A stretch of DNA of 64,000 nt from Mugil cephalus (GCF_022458985.1 NC_061789.1:15532357-15596356); one strand, 5' to 3'. Counted from the first letter of the stretch, positions 46,071 through 58,909 are shown. Translations and numbers: made by a program. Notes: generated from the letters alone by a model not told the origin.

Positions 46071-46965
46071 GTTTACGTTCTTGAGCAATCCTAAAACTAA
46101 GACTCGGAACTGCTTGAAATTAATAAAACGACACTATCTAAAATTTAATTTTGGTCACATGGACACTAATCCCTGTAAACTACCTTGAAAGGGAACGAGA
46201 AGCCCAGCAGCTATTTCGTTTGCCCGAACGTGCCAGAACACGGTACAAGATGAACAGTGCAGTCCTCGGATTTCGATTCTGCAAATGGCGACGGCGCGTT
46301 TGCTTTGTTTGCACTCAAGCCCGTGGCCCTCGCAGCACTGAAAAAGCCATTACCAACTTATCAAACGCAAAATCTGATTTTGCTTCATTTAAAATGCACT
46401 GCTCGTGTACAACACTGAAATAAGCATCGATCCCAGATTGATGGAGGACTGTAGTCACGTGCATCCCAGCAGTGTGTTTTACAGTGCCATTAGTTGCGGC
46501 GGCCCTGATGGGAATAAGACCTTTCACCCAACAATTTGAGTGCTCCTCCAAATCCACACTGAGCAACCGGATATTTCTTTTTCTTTTTTTTTCTTTTACT
46601 TTTATTCCACATCTAAAAATAAGGAGCAAGCAAAGAGGAGGACTGGAAGAGCTCAGCACTGTCTCTCCAGGGGGCTGAATGGGATCGTGTACATGTTCCA
46701 GCTCGAACACAGTGAGTCAAAGTGACAGCTTCCATCTCTAAATGGTCAACAGCGGCAAAGTCTTTAGGTCCCTGGTGCTCGGAGCCCCTCGCCCAGGTAC
46801 CACCATTTGTCCAATTTGCTGCTGTTTGTTTTCTGTTAAGGAGACGCGGTGGGGAGGCATGGAGGGGGGAACGCAAGGAAGGAGCGCATGAGAGGTTCGA
46901 ATCCCTCCAGCGCTGGCCAATCATTGAGGACAACCACCCATCCACCAAATACAGTAGATGAGGAG

Positions 46966-47040
46966 GGGGAGAGAGATAGAGAGAGAGAGAGAGTGGGAGA
47001 GAGAGAGAGTGGGAGAGAGAGAGAGAGAGAGATGGGGAGG
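46966..47040 (+). repeat. (GA)n purine-rich simple repeat
   Basis: GAGAGA tracts interrupted by GTGGGA twice and once by GATGGG. Strongly purine on the plus strand, so capable of triplex or GAGA-factor-type binding in principle. Confidence 0.9.
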
Positions 47041-47518
47041 GAGAGCGCTGTGGGGAAGCCAATGTTTGCCGTCGAACTCCAGCAAATATGAGGATGGGAA
47101 GATAATGGCCCGGACTGCACAAGATGACTGAAGCTCCGCAACTATCAGTTTTTGTTCTTATATGATGCATTCTGACCTGAACAAAACCTAAAGATGAGAT
47201 AGTCTGGTCAGCTAAGAACAAAGGACCATACGTGTTGTTTTTTTTTCTTTTTCCTTTTCTTTTTTTGGACACGTCCAATCATCCTTCACACCATCCCGAT
47301 TTATTGAAGATGGGTTACTGAATCCAGTTTAGCGTCTTGGCCAAACCCTTGGATCTCCACGGAATGATCGCGGGAGACTTCTGGACACGCAGAGATGCCG
47401 TAGCTCTACGAGAACCGTGCTAGATTGAGTACTTTTATGGAAATTGCTTGGAAATTTCAGCTCAGCTGGGAGACACACGGACAGCAATAAGATACTACAC
47501 GACACACACGTACACGTA

Positions 47519-47538
47519 CACACACACACACACACACA
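47519..47538 (+). repeat. (CA)n microsatellite
   Basis: Ten CA units, followed by a short GAGAGAGG stretch. Confidence 0.9.
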
Positions 47539-47997
47539 GAGGGAGAGAGGGGGAGCCAGCGCCGACGGTCTCTGTGTGTCTCTGCAATAAGTGGCTGATA
47601 AAAAGCAATAAATTCTCTAAAATAAATACAGTCATCTGCTCGTGCGCCATGGGCGATGAGGCGTCAAACTTCAGGAGAAGCAGGACCGGTGTCTCATCAC
47701 CAAAACCCAGGACTGGTGAGGATCACGGCAGAACTGAGATTCTGTGAAAAACTCAAACTGATTGCCGCCGAGGACAATGAGATTAATGATCTTTGGATGA
47801 CTTGTCAGGCTACCACTGTGACAGTTTTTGATGTTTTTCAGAAAACAAGATTGAGATCTGGGCTCTGCTGGACTTGGTTACTTTCATTTGTTCGCCCAGA
47901 GATCAAGTGGAGCGGGACATGAGACGTTTTGTTGTGTGCTTGAAATAAACGAATACAGCCATATTATTTTAATCAATAAGTTAAAAAGGGATCTTCA

Positions 47998-48022
47998 TTT
48001 TTTTTTTTTTTTTTTTTTTTTT
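47998..48022 (+). repeat. Poly(T) run abutting the pde4a start codon
   Basis: Twenty-five T in a row, then GCACT and ATGATGG. Not a splice acceptor, as no AG precedes the ATG. Confidence 0.95.
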
Positions 48023-48030
48023 GCACTATG

Positions 48031-48323
48031 ATGGAACCACCACCATGTTCGAAAAAGAGCCTGTCACTGTCGCTCCCGGTTCCCCGGGAAGGACAAGCGA
48101 CTCTGAAGCCGCCGCAGCATCTTTGGAGGCAACCCCGTACCCCGATCAAAATCAAACACCGGGGGTACTCCGACACCGACCGGCACCACCACCGGCACAT
48201 GGAGCGCTCCGACGCCGTGGACACGAGCGACCGACCGGGACTGAAAAAGTCTCGGATGTCCTGGCCGTCCTCCTTCCACGGGACCACAAACACGTCAATC
48301 GGAAATTGTGTCGGGAATAAACG
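48031..48323 (+). CDS. pde4a: cAMP phosphodiesterase 4A, first exon of the long isoform (partial)
   Basis: The exon encodes 97 codons plus two bases and ends at a GTAGGC donor. The product starts MEPPPCSKKSLSLSLPVPRE, then EGQATLKPPQHLWRQPRTPI, HRGYSDTD, DAVDTSDRPGL and RMSWPSSFHGT. This is the isoform-specific N-terminus of mammalian PDE4A4/PDE4A5, nearly unbroken. Two ATGs lie in tandem (48028 and 48031); the second matches the mammalian start. The rest (UCR1, UCR2 and the catalytic domain) must lie beyond the window; no downstream pde4a exon was found in the 15.7 kb that follows. PDE4 enzymes hydrolyse cAMP in the cytosol, and this N-terminus directs targeting, including to SH3 partners through PxxP motifs such as RQPRTP. 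A His-rich insert (RHHHRH) is a local difference. PDE4A next to CDC37 is conserved synteny. Confidence 0.95.
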
Positions 48324-49950
48324 GTAGGCGAGAGAGGGGTGTGCATCCCAAACATCCCAATAATAGCCCATGGCAGCCCACAAGGGATATGCGTAAACGG
48401 GGGAGGGGTAGGGGCATTTTAATGAGTGCGTAATAACGCAGTGTGCCTGAAGGGTTAACCGATATGAAGGACTCTCTATCGGGAGGCGGGACGCGTGGGT
48501 TTTCGGTGCGTTATGCGTCTTTGGATAGACTGTGTCAGATAGGTATGAAGCGCAAACCAGTACGCCCACTCGAAACGCAGAGGCACCGGCAGCAGCATCT
48601 GTAAATACCTGTGACATTTTGAAGGGTGTCCACATGTTACATGTAGTAGTTGATAAGTAACACGAGTCAACATGGTTTTAATGGCACCAAAGGTCTGTTG
48701 GGTGCGTTCGTGCGTGCAAGACTCAGATACTGGCACGTTGTGCACAACGGGCCTTTATCAGCTTGTCTCCAGGGGGCGGTTTGGGGCTCAGTGGGCGTAA
48801 GACCAAAAGTGCGCCGCTGAAGTACCCCCTTAGCATGGCAGCCTCTGCGTCCAAGGCTCCTGACTCCTAACCCACCCACTGTGGGGAAAACGGCTCAGTC
48901 TGTGGTCTTAATGAGAGGTGTCTGAGTTATGGACCTGTGACTGCCACAGTGCTGTCACGCTGATGGTTTCAGACAGCATTTAATGGGAGCAAATAGCTGT
49001 TCTTTGATCAGATATGACAGTAAATTCACTGCATTAGGGAGAGGACACTGGAGACTAACACAGCACACAGTTATATGATCCTTTATCTCCACAGGCTAAC
49101 TAATCTACCAGGATTTAAATCAAATTACACGATGCATGTTAATCAAGCAGATTAGATTAAAGGCATTTTATTAAGTGAGTCATGGAACGATACAATTTTG
49201 ATACGATTACTTCATCCTTTCTCAACAATTGCACCATTTATCCTCTTAACAAGACACGGTGAATGCAGCACTAGGGTGTTTGCTTATTGTTATCCGCTTC
49301 TTCTCAGCAGATCCAGGTACGTTTTCAACACCCAACAATGTACAGACTGTGCAGCACGGGTTACAGATAGGTGGGCTGCTTATATGTGACTCATTTTTTT
49401 GTTATTCCTGTTTCGGTGGGAGAGCGGCTGTCAGAGAGAGAGAGCCAAGGCCTTCTGTGTTGCTTTTCAGCTTTTGCTTCCCCTGACACTGTCCTTCCAG
49501 TGACCTCAATTCCCAGATGTTCTTTGAGGAAAAAAAATCTGTTGACACATTGGACTGGTTCTGACTTCCTTTCGTGCCCCCCCAATTCCCCCTTCCGCCT
49601 CAATATTTCCCACACGCTGATGAAACCCGAGCGCGCACCAGCCGAGACAGCAGCAAGACAAACGGGGGAATGACTAGCAACAAATCCCTGAGAGCGGTGG
49701 GATGTGAGGCAGGAATGCGGGGTGTTTTACTCATGTTCTTATTTGTTTTCTTCTTCCGTTTTTTTTTTTTTTTAAAGATGCCACAGACGGCCTTCCCTGC
49801 AGGCCCCTGGGAAAAGGGCCAACTCCAGTTGACTGGAGGAAGGGCTGATTTGTATTTTAGTCCCCAGGACACGAGGCGGTCCAATCTTTAGTGCACTGGG
49901 ACTGACTCTGCCTGCCCTTCTCCTTCTGTGGGCGGCAAACCATGAGAGGG

Positions 49951-49951
49951 C

Positions 49952-49978
<27 letters not shown>
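49951..49978 (+). repeat. (GA)n microsatellite
   Basis: About 14 AG units in pde4a intron 1. Confidence 0.95.
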
Positions 49979-49986
<8 letters not shown>

Positions 49987-50038
49987 TACATAATTCGATT
50001 CCAACAAGCTCGGCTCTGAGGGCAAGCTGGCTCCAACT

Positions 50039-50079
50039 GTGTGTGTGTGTGTGTGTGTGTGTATCGGTGTGTGTGTGTA
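50039..50079 (+). repeat. (GT)n microsatellite, interrupted
   Basis: Twelve GT units (50039-50062), then ATCG, then six more GT units. Confidence 0.95.
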
Positions 50080-53000
50080 CCTTAGCACATCCGTGAGGTG
50101 ACGTGTACGGTCTGTGGGTGTTTGTGCTACACATGGGTCAGAAAGGAGGGTGCAAGGAGAAATGGAAGCTGGCGGACGAATGCTTCGCGCCATGAGTGCT
50201 GAAACGCAGCCTGAACGCCGCGTGCGTGCGGAGGCATGTGCACACAAGTGTCTGACCTGCAGCCCACGTGGCCGTCGATAGGCCCTGTCACAACAACGGG
50301 CGGCCGCAGGGATTTCCGTCGCGCCGGTGTCGCCTTTCTTCTTTTTTTCGTGTATCACAGCGACTCTCGAATCTGTGTTTATTTCTGGACAATAGATGCT
50401 CCGAGCACGCGCCTCATCTCTCTGCCGCGTTTTCACAGCGTTGTGAACATCCAAGTTGATCCAGCGGCTCTGTATTTTTAGCTCAAGGCTATGTTGCGTC
50501 AAGTCCGGCCTGCTGAAGGCAGCCGCATGCACATCTGCTTGCGCCCCCAATGCCCTTCTTCACATGCACCACATCTGGAACATTCTTCCAGATTCTGTTG
50601 CGTATGGCGTTGAAAGGACACGAGAAAAAAAAAATGCTTAATTTTGACGATTTAGAGTCGGATTAAACGTATTCGCTAAGGAACAATGAGGGACTTTTTG
50701 TCGGGTGGCTGAAATATAATTGGTCTTTGATTGGTCGGGCACGCGATCGACTCAGCGGATGACCTCGGTGTCTCCAGAAAGCAGACCGTTCAATCACTGG
50801 AGAGTTGGTCAGGACCTCATCTGAAGGTTCGGGCGATCAATCAGCCCCGAGAGCGGCTGGCGAAATTGTTTCGGACAAAGTTCAGAATCAACTGATTGTG
50901 CTGCGTAACTGTAATGGATACCTTTGCTTTCGATAACAAAGCACTCTCAGCGGCCGCCAGTCTAGGGACGGGCAAGAGGGATTCTGGGGGCTGGTTTCCA
51001 CAACTGTTCGAAGAATCACTGTCTGCAGCTGTTTTTCACTTCGTCTGTTTTTTGCGTCTATGTTGCATCCGCCAAAATGGCAATCTTAGAGGCAATCAGC
51101 CCCCCCTCCCCTCCCCTCCCCCCTTCCTTCCCCCAAGAGTTTCAGTCTGCCTCCTCTTCGCGTCCCTGATGTCTTTTGTTCGACCGTCTTGTCAGTCATG
51201 TTAATATGGGCGTATCAGTCATCAGGTCCCATGCCCAATGTGCTCTGGGAAGTTTCAGCACGAAAATGAATGACTGACACTAAACGAGTAACAGCTCTTC
51301 CCGCAATTCTGTTGCTATGGTTACTTGTTTTGTGCATTTGTAGAATAGATTATATTTACCCAAAAAAAAGAAAAGAAAAAAAAAACAGGCAAAGCCTACA
51401 GGCGCTTGATGGGCTTCACTGTATAATTTGCCAGTTTGTAGCATGTCCCACTGGATGTGCATCATGACTGGTGTGGTTATAAAGGAAAAGAATATTTATA
51501 CACCTGTACTGAAGAGCTGAAGTCTTGATATAGTTTAATCGCTGTTCTATCCTCTGCAACTATTTCAAACCAAAGCCTTGCTCTTGTCTCACCTATGCCT
51601 TCATGCATTCTTTACATCCTCTCTCCGAGCTCAGGATCCAGGGCTGATTTGCAAGCTGGAGGGGATCTTTCCCCTGCCCCAACTGGCCTGCTGCCATGAT
51701 GATGTAGTCCATAATGAGATAACGCTCCAGTTAATCACCACGACAGCTGTATTTTGTTGTCGATCATACATTTACATTTCTCTCTAGAAACGGAAAGTCT
51801 CACGCAGGGAGCATTCAGGAATTTCCCCGACAAATGCGTTTTAATAGTGTCAAGTAATAGGCCGCTTGTCTCATTTGTGTGGCGGAACCATCTGTTTAAG
51901 CTACAGATTGCGCTCGCCTGTGAACGCATCACGCTTTCTCACTACTCTCAGCGCTAATTAGCGTCTGGAGGCGGTTCGTGCGCCGCTTCGGTGCTCGCCA
52001 TTGGCCGGCGCAGGTAGATTCCAGAGACCTCAGGTGAGAAAAAAAAAATAAAATCCCTCTGAGTTCCCTTAACCGTGACGCGGAGCGGGTTGTTTGCTCA
52101 GAGGGAGCGTTTGCAGCCTTCACCCAAGGTCTTTCTTTTGTGCTTGTTCCCTGCTCATCACTTTGTCTGGCTGCAGGCTCTCAGACGCCCAGGCTACCGC
52201 TAACCACATTTAGCGCAGTCAGTATTTGCCTCGCGCATTGATTGGAAACCTTGGCATCTTTGCATTTTAATTAATTTCACACTGAAAAGCGGCGGAACGC
52301 GAGTCATTTGTTTTGCTCGTGCTTTTTTTTTTATTTGTTCTTGACAAGTGTGCATGGGCAGAGATCCCAGCAAGAAGAAACAAAGTGAACCACGCCATCA
52401 AAAAAAAATTCAAGTTGCACAACGAGTCCACCTGTTAATTATGTCCCTGTTTGGTGCAGCGAGCCTGTTTACATTTTATCTCTAACATGCAGTCCCCTTC
52501 CCCTTTTCATACAGTGTTCATGTCCGTTAAATCTCCATAATTGGACTTTCTTTACGCAACGGTTTCCTCTGACTCTTTCAAGATGCCCATTGTGACCGTG
52601 ATAAGCGTCATGCTGGCCATTTTTTCTATTTTCTTATCTAATAATATTGTTTGAATCAGCCTTTTGTCCAATGAAATGATAGTCTTTGATCACAGCATTT
52701 CTCTCGTTTTGATCCTCTTTCCTTTTAGCTTCATTTCACCTCGGTGTAAATGGGGAGTATTGATTCCATCTCTATTTCTGCTCTCTGCTTTGTCTCTATT
52801 GTGTGTCCCGTCTGACTGGTTCCCTTTGGCTTCCGAGATTCTCTCTGATAGCCTTGTTCGTGCTTACACGAGCATTAAGCACAATCATACAGTGTATGTA
52901 TCAGTCCGCCCCGCTCTCCCCCTCTTGTCTGCTGAGATCATCCACAGCTTGCAACGTCTCTCCCCCCTTTAGGTCATGTTTGTATCTAAAACCTTCACAC

Positions 53001-55625
53001 TCCAGTGGCGAAGCGCAGTGGCCCCCATTGACAGTGTGCAGCGGCTTCCTCTGTTCCACTTGCATTTGTTTAATGCTGATGTAGTCAGCTCTACGTCGGC
53101 CTTGATGCTGCCGTTATTTGAAAAGGAAAAAAAAAAAAGAGAAAATCACAGACTTCATGTGCAGAGCAGACACAAACACCTTCAATTACGTGGCCGTAAA
53201 TCAGCAGGCATCGAAAAGCAGTTCCAACAGACCCGTGTATCAAATTGTAGCCTATTTGAAAAGAAAACAGAGCACACGACACAATCCTCCTGACACACAA
53301 AAATAAAGCTTTTTCTTAATAGCTATAGCGAGCTATTCTTCAAAAACACAGACTCCAAGGGACTAAAAGCAGAAAAAAAAGCATTTCAGTCTAATCAAGT
53401 CGCCCACTTCAAACCAAGAAAAAGGTCTTCATTGCTGAGACCTGGGAGAATTTAAATGTCAAAATGTGCAAAGTATTCAATTTTAAAATAAGTGGTAGTC
53501 TTTCACCTCTCGGCAAATAGCTGGGTTCGATGAAAAACGGCAGAGCGATGTTTGTTCGGCGTGAGGTGAGGTTTTAACTCACAAGCCAGACAAATGAAAA
53601 GAGGCTTATTGTGTCCGTGCCGGGCCCCCCCCCTACCCACCGGTAGGCGACACGGACCACCGTCAATCGGGTGGTGCAGAGCGGTGACCTGCGCCACAGA
53701 GATGCAGTGTGCTCTAGGCTGCCGTCTTGGCGCAGATGTGCCTGAGTGACTAGGGCTGACAGTCCCTCACTCGGCAAGTGGAGGAACGCCGGGAACAAAT
53801 AGCGTGCACCTGTCGCGCGGGGCGGCGCGTCAGGCGGATGGATGCGAGGCGTGTCAGGGACGCGCTGGGCGACGGATGAGTTCAAATCAAGAGCTCGCAG
53901 CAAATCAGAGCTGGAAAAACAGGGGGGATGAAGGTGCGCGCTTGGCACAGAGGCCTTGCGTGAAGACTGCAGCCTTGTTCAGTTGCCTGCTGAGGTACCA
54001 CTTCCAGACACCTAGCCCCGGGACAGTGTTCTTACCCAAAATTCACTGGCAGGGTGTCAGCTTCACTGGACGATTATGAAAGTACGACAGATGGCGTTAA
54101 TAGTGGCTCACTGTAACACCGTGGCCCGGCCCCAGCAAATCTGACCAACGCTTTGTTCAGCCTCTTATTCACACCCTGTTTACATCATAAACCACGCTCA
54201 GGCGCGTTGCCTATACATCACCGTTATCGCTGACAGATATAGGCCCAGACAGAGATGCAGCAGAGGATCCTTCCCGTCGTCGGTCTGACTCAGCTTCCCC
54301 CCGTTACTGCGCGAGCCTGATTGGAAAAACGCTCGAAACGACGGCAAATAACATCCCGTCGCCGCGAAAACAATAACAGCATGAGGGTGCTAAATGTGCC
54401 ACTAAATAATTCATAGCGTGCTAATTTAGAAAGCAGCAAAAAGAAATTAGCCGGCAAGTACCCATTGTCGCAGGGGCTGCTCCTGCACGGGGAGAGCGGC
54501 GGCGGAGGGGCGCGTTCTGAACAAACTCTGATAAAAGCGCAGCGTTTTACGCTCTGGATAAAATGCCCTTAAAATGCCAAAAGTGGAATGTGGAAGAAAA
54601 AAAAAAAAAACGGCCCCCGTGAGGCGTATCATTAAAAAACATGATGTATGAGAAAATTATATGTTTGTTGGTGAAAGTCACTTCATCTGTAAAATAAAAC
54701 AGCAAGATGAATGCGTATAATTACCCTTTAATATGTAGCAATGACAGGTTCAATGCATCATATGTGTACCTACACTACATTACAGTATGTTTTTACTGAC
54801 TGTGTGTGGCTTCTTTTTTTTTCTTCTTCTTTTTTTCCCTGCCTCCAAACCAGGAGGAACCCACAAAAACAAAACTGACGCAATAGGTTTGTGATAGAGA
54901 AATATACAAAAATAAAATCTGTGCAGCTGCGCGACGAGGCCCGTGAGAACACTCGAGAGTTTTTACATAATGCATGAGGCGGCTTATAAGTGACTGAGGG
55001 TGTGGAAGGGCAGCTCTGTCTCGGCTCCTGACCCCTGAGCTTTTTCTTGTAGGTCACGTTCCCATGTTCACACATTAAAAAGTGTCATTCGAGTTGTTGG
55101 AGGGCAGACGGAAGGGACATGGCTAATGCATTTAGAAGATTGCACACTTTTTTCTTTTTCTTTTTACACAACCTATGCAAAGACTAGAAGGCGTTTTTAG
55201 CCCCAACAAAGGCGAAGCAATTAACACCGGTGAGGCCCCAGTCTGAGTTCTCTCTCTGTCTTTCCTATCAACCCCTCTCTGTAATGTTTGTTGTGTATGT
55301 GTTTGTGTAGCGAGGGCTGATTACTTGTGTGGATTGGGGGTTTTATTGTGAGAGGTTCCCTTAAAGAATGGCAGAATTGAGTCTTCTCTCAGTCAATAGA
55401 GCTATTCTCCCTTGAGCTCCCCCCCACCCTCATCGTTGGGGCTTTTCTGTCGGAACAACTTGAAAGGTTTCTGGCGCAATCCACAGTACTGATAAGGCCC
55501 AGTGAAAGTTTGAGAGCGTTCCCCGAGCATATGTTTGCATCAGCGCAGTCTGAAGACACAGACGGAACGTTAGCCAAAATCATACCGAACGCAATCTGTG
55601 AAATCTCTTGGATTAGTTGCGGCAG

Positions 55626-55650
55626 AAGAAGAAGAAGAAGAAGAAGAAGT
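55626..55650 (+). repeat. (GAA)n microsatellite
   Basis: Eight AGA units, a purine-rich strand. Confidence 0.9.
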
Positions 55651-55989
55651 AGTCGTCGTGCTCATCCGTGCTTCCTGATTTGACGGACAAGTGCATTCCT
55701 TTGCATCAAACAGGTGGGGAGGGGTGGGGAGAAGGTGCGAAGGAGAGGAGAGGATAAAGTGAATGTGGCGAACGTGGCAACGTGGAAGCTCGCATGTGTC
55801 TGGAGAATAGAGAACGAGGGCGGCTGTCTTCACAGATCACCGGCAAATTGTGTATTTTGTCACATCAGATTTGACGCAAGACCTGCCTTCGATTGGTCGG
55901 GTCCCTTGCCACTCACGGCGGCGGTTGCACAAGCCGGCGATGTTGTGTACACGAGCGCCGGCCTTCCTCTCTCTCCCTCTCTCAGGGTG

Positions 55990-55999
55990 CTATAAATAG
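55990..55999 (+). promoter_or_regulatory. CTATAAATAG: TATA box or MEF2 site
   Basis: The decamer fits both the TATA consensus (TATAAATA at 55991-55998) and the MEF2 consensus YTA(A/T)4TAR. It follows a CT-rich stretch (CTCTCTCCCTCTCTC) inside pde4a intron 1. Function unproven. Confidence 0.4.
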
Positions 56000-57383
56000 G
56001 GGGTGAGAAGCCTCGGGCTCCCAGTGTAATGAGATTAAACCAAACCAGCCTCAGCACCCAGTGTTTTATTGAGCTTTATTTCAGTTTCCATTCTGTATTT
56101 CAATATGTATAAGGAAGATATTGAGTGTGGGTGCTTGTGTGTGCTAGACCGAGTCCGCGCGAGAGCATCTGGTTGTGCATCAGCATGTGTCGGCGGCGTG
56201 TGTGTGTGTCTGTGTGTGTGTAAATGTTTGTGCTTATTTGAATGCAAGAACAGCGAGAGTGAGTTAATGTGAACGACTTGAGAATGTGTTTGATGTCCTC
56301 ATTTTGCACCCTGCAGGGCATGGCACATTTCCTCAAGACGCGTTCGTCGCGATGGTAAAGCGTTTGTCACCATGACATTTTTTTTTTTTTTCTTAATCAC
56401 GAAGCTTCAGCCACCGGCTCGAGATTTTTTCGCGAACTTTTTCATCTTCGCTTTTTGACCGTTTCAGCAGTTTCCGCACCGGGCGGAAGTGCGGCCTGTC
56501 TGTCGCTGCCGGTGGAAACGTGATCGTTAACTGCAGCACATGGCAGCTCTCCTCTCTCTTTTTTTTTTTTTTTTTGTTTTGTTTTTTTGTTTAATCCGGA
56601 TCTGCGAGAGGCAGACAGAAAGCCACACATGGCACCGCTATTGTGGCTCGAAGTCTGTGTGCGAGCATGTGCTCGCGTGAAGGCTTTTGTTAGACGGGAA
56701 GCGTCTGGGGACATGCAGTGTGGGAGACATCCATTCTGTTTGGACATACTGCTGATTCTCACAGCCCGCACTCCCCAACTCTGACGTGTTGGAACGGTCT
56801 GTTAGGCTCTGGCTGCTTTTCCTACCATGACACTCCAGGCCTCATTACCCAATCACAGCTTCTTCCTCCATCATTTTGCCATCAGTCAGGGCGCACTTGG
56901 CTCCCCAGGTCTACTCTCTCCGCTCTCTGCTCGTAAATGCATGTAGCTCATTTCACAGTAGAAGGGAACATAAGTAATCAGCATCATGTCAAGGCTCATC
57001 ATAAGGACACATTCATCGGTAGTCTATTTTAGAGATGGACGAAATACGAATGCTAAGGGGGAAAAAAAGCACACACAATGCTTCTTCTTAGCATTTGTAA
57101 CAGAATCAGGAAACAAAATGCATCCCTCTCTTACAGTTTTTATGTTGCCTTTTAGATTTTTCTTTTTTTTGTCAATACAGCAACCTTTCCAGAGCAGCGC
57201 CTACAGGTGAGTGGAGAGGATTTTTTTTTTTTTTTTGCGCAGTCCTGCCAGTGTAGCGTGACGGAATACATTCAGACAGACGCTGAAAAGTTCAAACTGC
57301 CAACGTGACGTGAGGAAAAGAAGTGGAAGCGGGCATTTGATTTGAGTCTAAAATTAACCATTAAAAAAAAAAGGAAAGGAAAG

Positions 57384-57386
<3 letters not shown>

Positions 57387-57416
<30 letters not shown>

Positions 57417-57417
57417 A
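57387..57417 (+). repeat. (GA)n microsatellite with GAAA lead-in
   Basis: GAAAG units at 57373-57390 pass into about 13 GA units. Confidence 0.9.
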
Positions 57418-58189
57418 TCCGAGGAACAACGGGGCAGTGAGTGACATAAAAAACGCGAAATGACAGACAGATTGACTCATCAGACGAGCGTGCCACATCC
57501 ACTGCCCCGCTGCAAGGCGAAGGCCCCCGGAGGCAGCTTCTGAACAGAAAAATCCACCCGGCTTCTCCTCGCTAATGATAACGAACTGCTATCCCGGATA
57601 ATCGCTCAGATTTCCTTATTGTTCTCTTAACACAATTCTCACAAGTGAGGCCTATTATTACTCTCATGGCCGCAGCATTATAACAGGGTGTTCTAATTGC
57701 GTGTGTTAAATTTACGGTATATTTCGTCTCCTGGGATGTAATTTACCTAAATGTAAAATACTCAGCTTTTGATTTGGATATCATTTATCTTTTTAGGGCA
57801 TAATCCTTAATCCTCCTACTGTATTTGAACTCATTTCCCGGCGCTCTGCACTCTGCAAAATAAGACGGGGTGGGGTGGTGGTGGTGGTGGGGAGGGATTG
57901 AGAAAAAAAAAAAAAAAAAAGAACATCTCCGCTAGACATCTGCATGTTAGCGTGGAGACGTTCGTGTTTAGTTCAAAGCGCTGCTGAGCCAGAGTACAGC
58001 CCCACAGCGCCGCCAGGATGACTGTATACTTTTATGTTGTTATATTAAAAATGGATCAAATGAGTATGAAAGGTGTCACATTCCAAACAAATCCTAACAA
58101 ACTCTGCTCTGCTGCAGTTACCCTCAAGGACTACAGAGGATTTTTTTTTTTCAGCTCAGTGGTTTTACTTCTGCGGTGCACAACTTTCG

Positions 58190-58320
58190 GCTCCATTCGC
58201 ATACTTAAGACACTTTCCGGTCGACGCAGTGGAGCGTTTGACAGCCTCGGAGCTAGGCTAGGTGATACCGTCAGGGGTTAGCGAGCGGAGAAGGGGCACA
58301 AGTATTAGCTAACGTGTTCG
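58190..58320 (+). promoter_or_regulatory. Candidate promoter in pde4a intron 1
   Basis: A short CpG-rich patch with an ETS-type TTTCCGG site (about 58215), GCTAGG/GTTAGC (58277-58282) and GCTAAC (58308-58313) motifs. The same ETS and GTTAGC/GCTAAC combination lies just upstream of the cdc37 start and in raver1 intron 1. No first exon can be assigned. Motif-based inference only. Confidence 0.3.
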
Positions 58321-58833
58321 CATGTCAGGGTAAAAAAGAGTAAATATGTCAGTGTTTATTTTTGTGTTGTGTCCACAAATTTGTCTCTGCTGGCTGGATG
58401 AAAAGTCACGCACGGGAGATGCCCCAAGGGAAGGGGGGATTTCTTTCGACGGCGCCTTCCAAAAGTGCGAGGGACGGCTCCCTTGTTCGTCCGCATTAGC
58501 CGACGGTTCCCAGCACCGAGCCAAACGGACCATTTGCGAGTCCAGACCGACCCGGTGGGCTTCCTCGCTCGGGCTGGCTGAAGCCTGCCCCGCCGTTTGT
58601 TTTTGTTTTTTTTTGCTGTTGTCTTTGCGGCACATTATAGCAGCAATTATCCGTCGTTCGGCCGTAATGAGCGGCCAAGTTTCTTTGTGCTGGGAAAATG
58701 TATGTGACGAATCGGATGCCAAGACCGCGCGGGTTCCCTTTTAGATGCGACGTGACGGGAGCTGAAATTACAGAGATGATAAGAGGAGATTTTTAGATCG
58801 TGAAATTCAAGACGACAGACAGATACAGTAGAC

Positions 58834-58834
<1 letters not shown>

Positions 58835-58909
<75 letters not shown>
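58835..58909 (+). repeat. (GATA)n microsatellite
   Basis: About 18 perfect GATA units (75 bases), the longest tetranucleotide repeat in the window. Probably polymorphic. Confidence 0.97.

Larger units (their letters stand above)
46071..48030 (+). promoter_or_regulatory. pde4a upstream region and 5' UTR
   Basis: No coding exon recognised. GA-rich simple sequence lies at 46966-47040, (CA)n at 47519-47538 and a 25-T run at 47998-48022, eight bases before the pde4a start codons. There is no AG between this T run and the ATG, so it is not a splice acceptor and the T run must be 5' UTR or promoter. The transcription start cannot be placed. Confidence 0.45.

Noticed and set aside
46613-47278. 221-codon minus-strand open frame
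   Set aside because: Its middle is a long Ser/Leu repeat produced by the GA microsatellite; not a real protein.
47973-48635. 220-codon minus-strand open frame
   Set aside because: Antisense to the pde4a first exon, which has clear PDE4A4/5 homology on the plus strand.
49888-50550. 220-codon minus-strand open frame
   Set aside because: Built around GT and GA microsatellites (His/Thr and Ser/Leu runs); no domain.
53613-53662. Inverted repeat GTCCGTG...CACGGAC around a C run
   Set aside because: Arms of only seven bases with a long, C-rich loop; expected by chance in such GC-rich sequence.
58346-58744. 132-codon open frame after a CpG-rich patch, considered as an alternative pde4a first exon
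   Set aside because: Does not resemble any PDE4A N-terminus I know and lacks a clear donor that would join it in frame; kept only as a promoter candidate.
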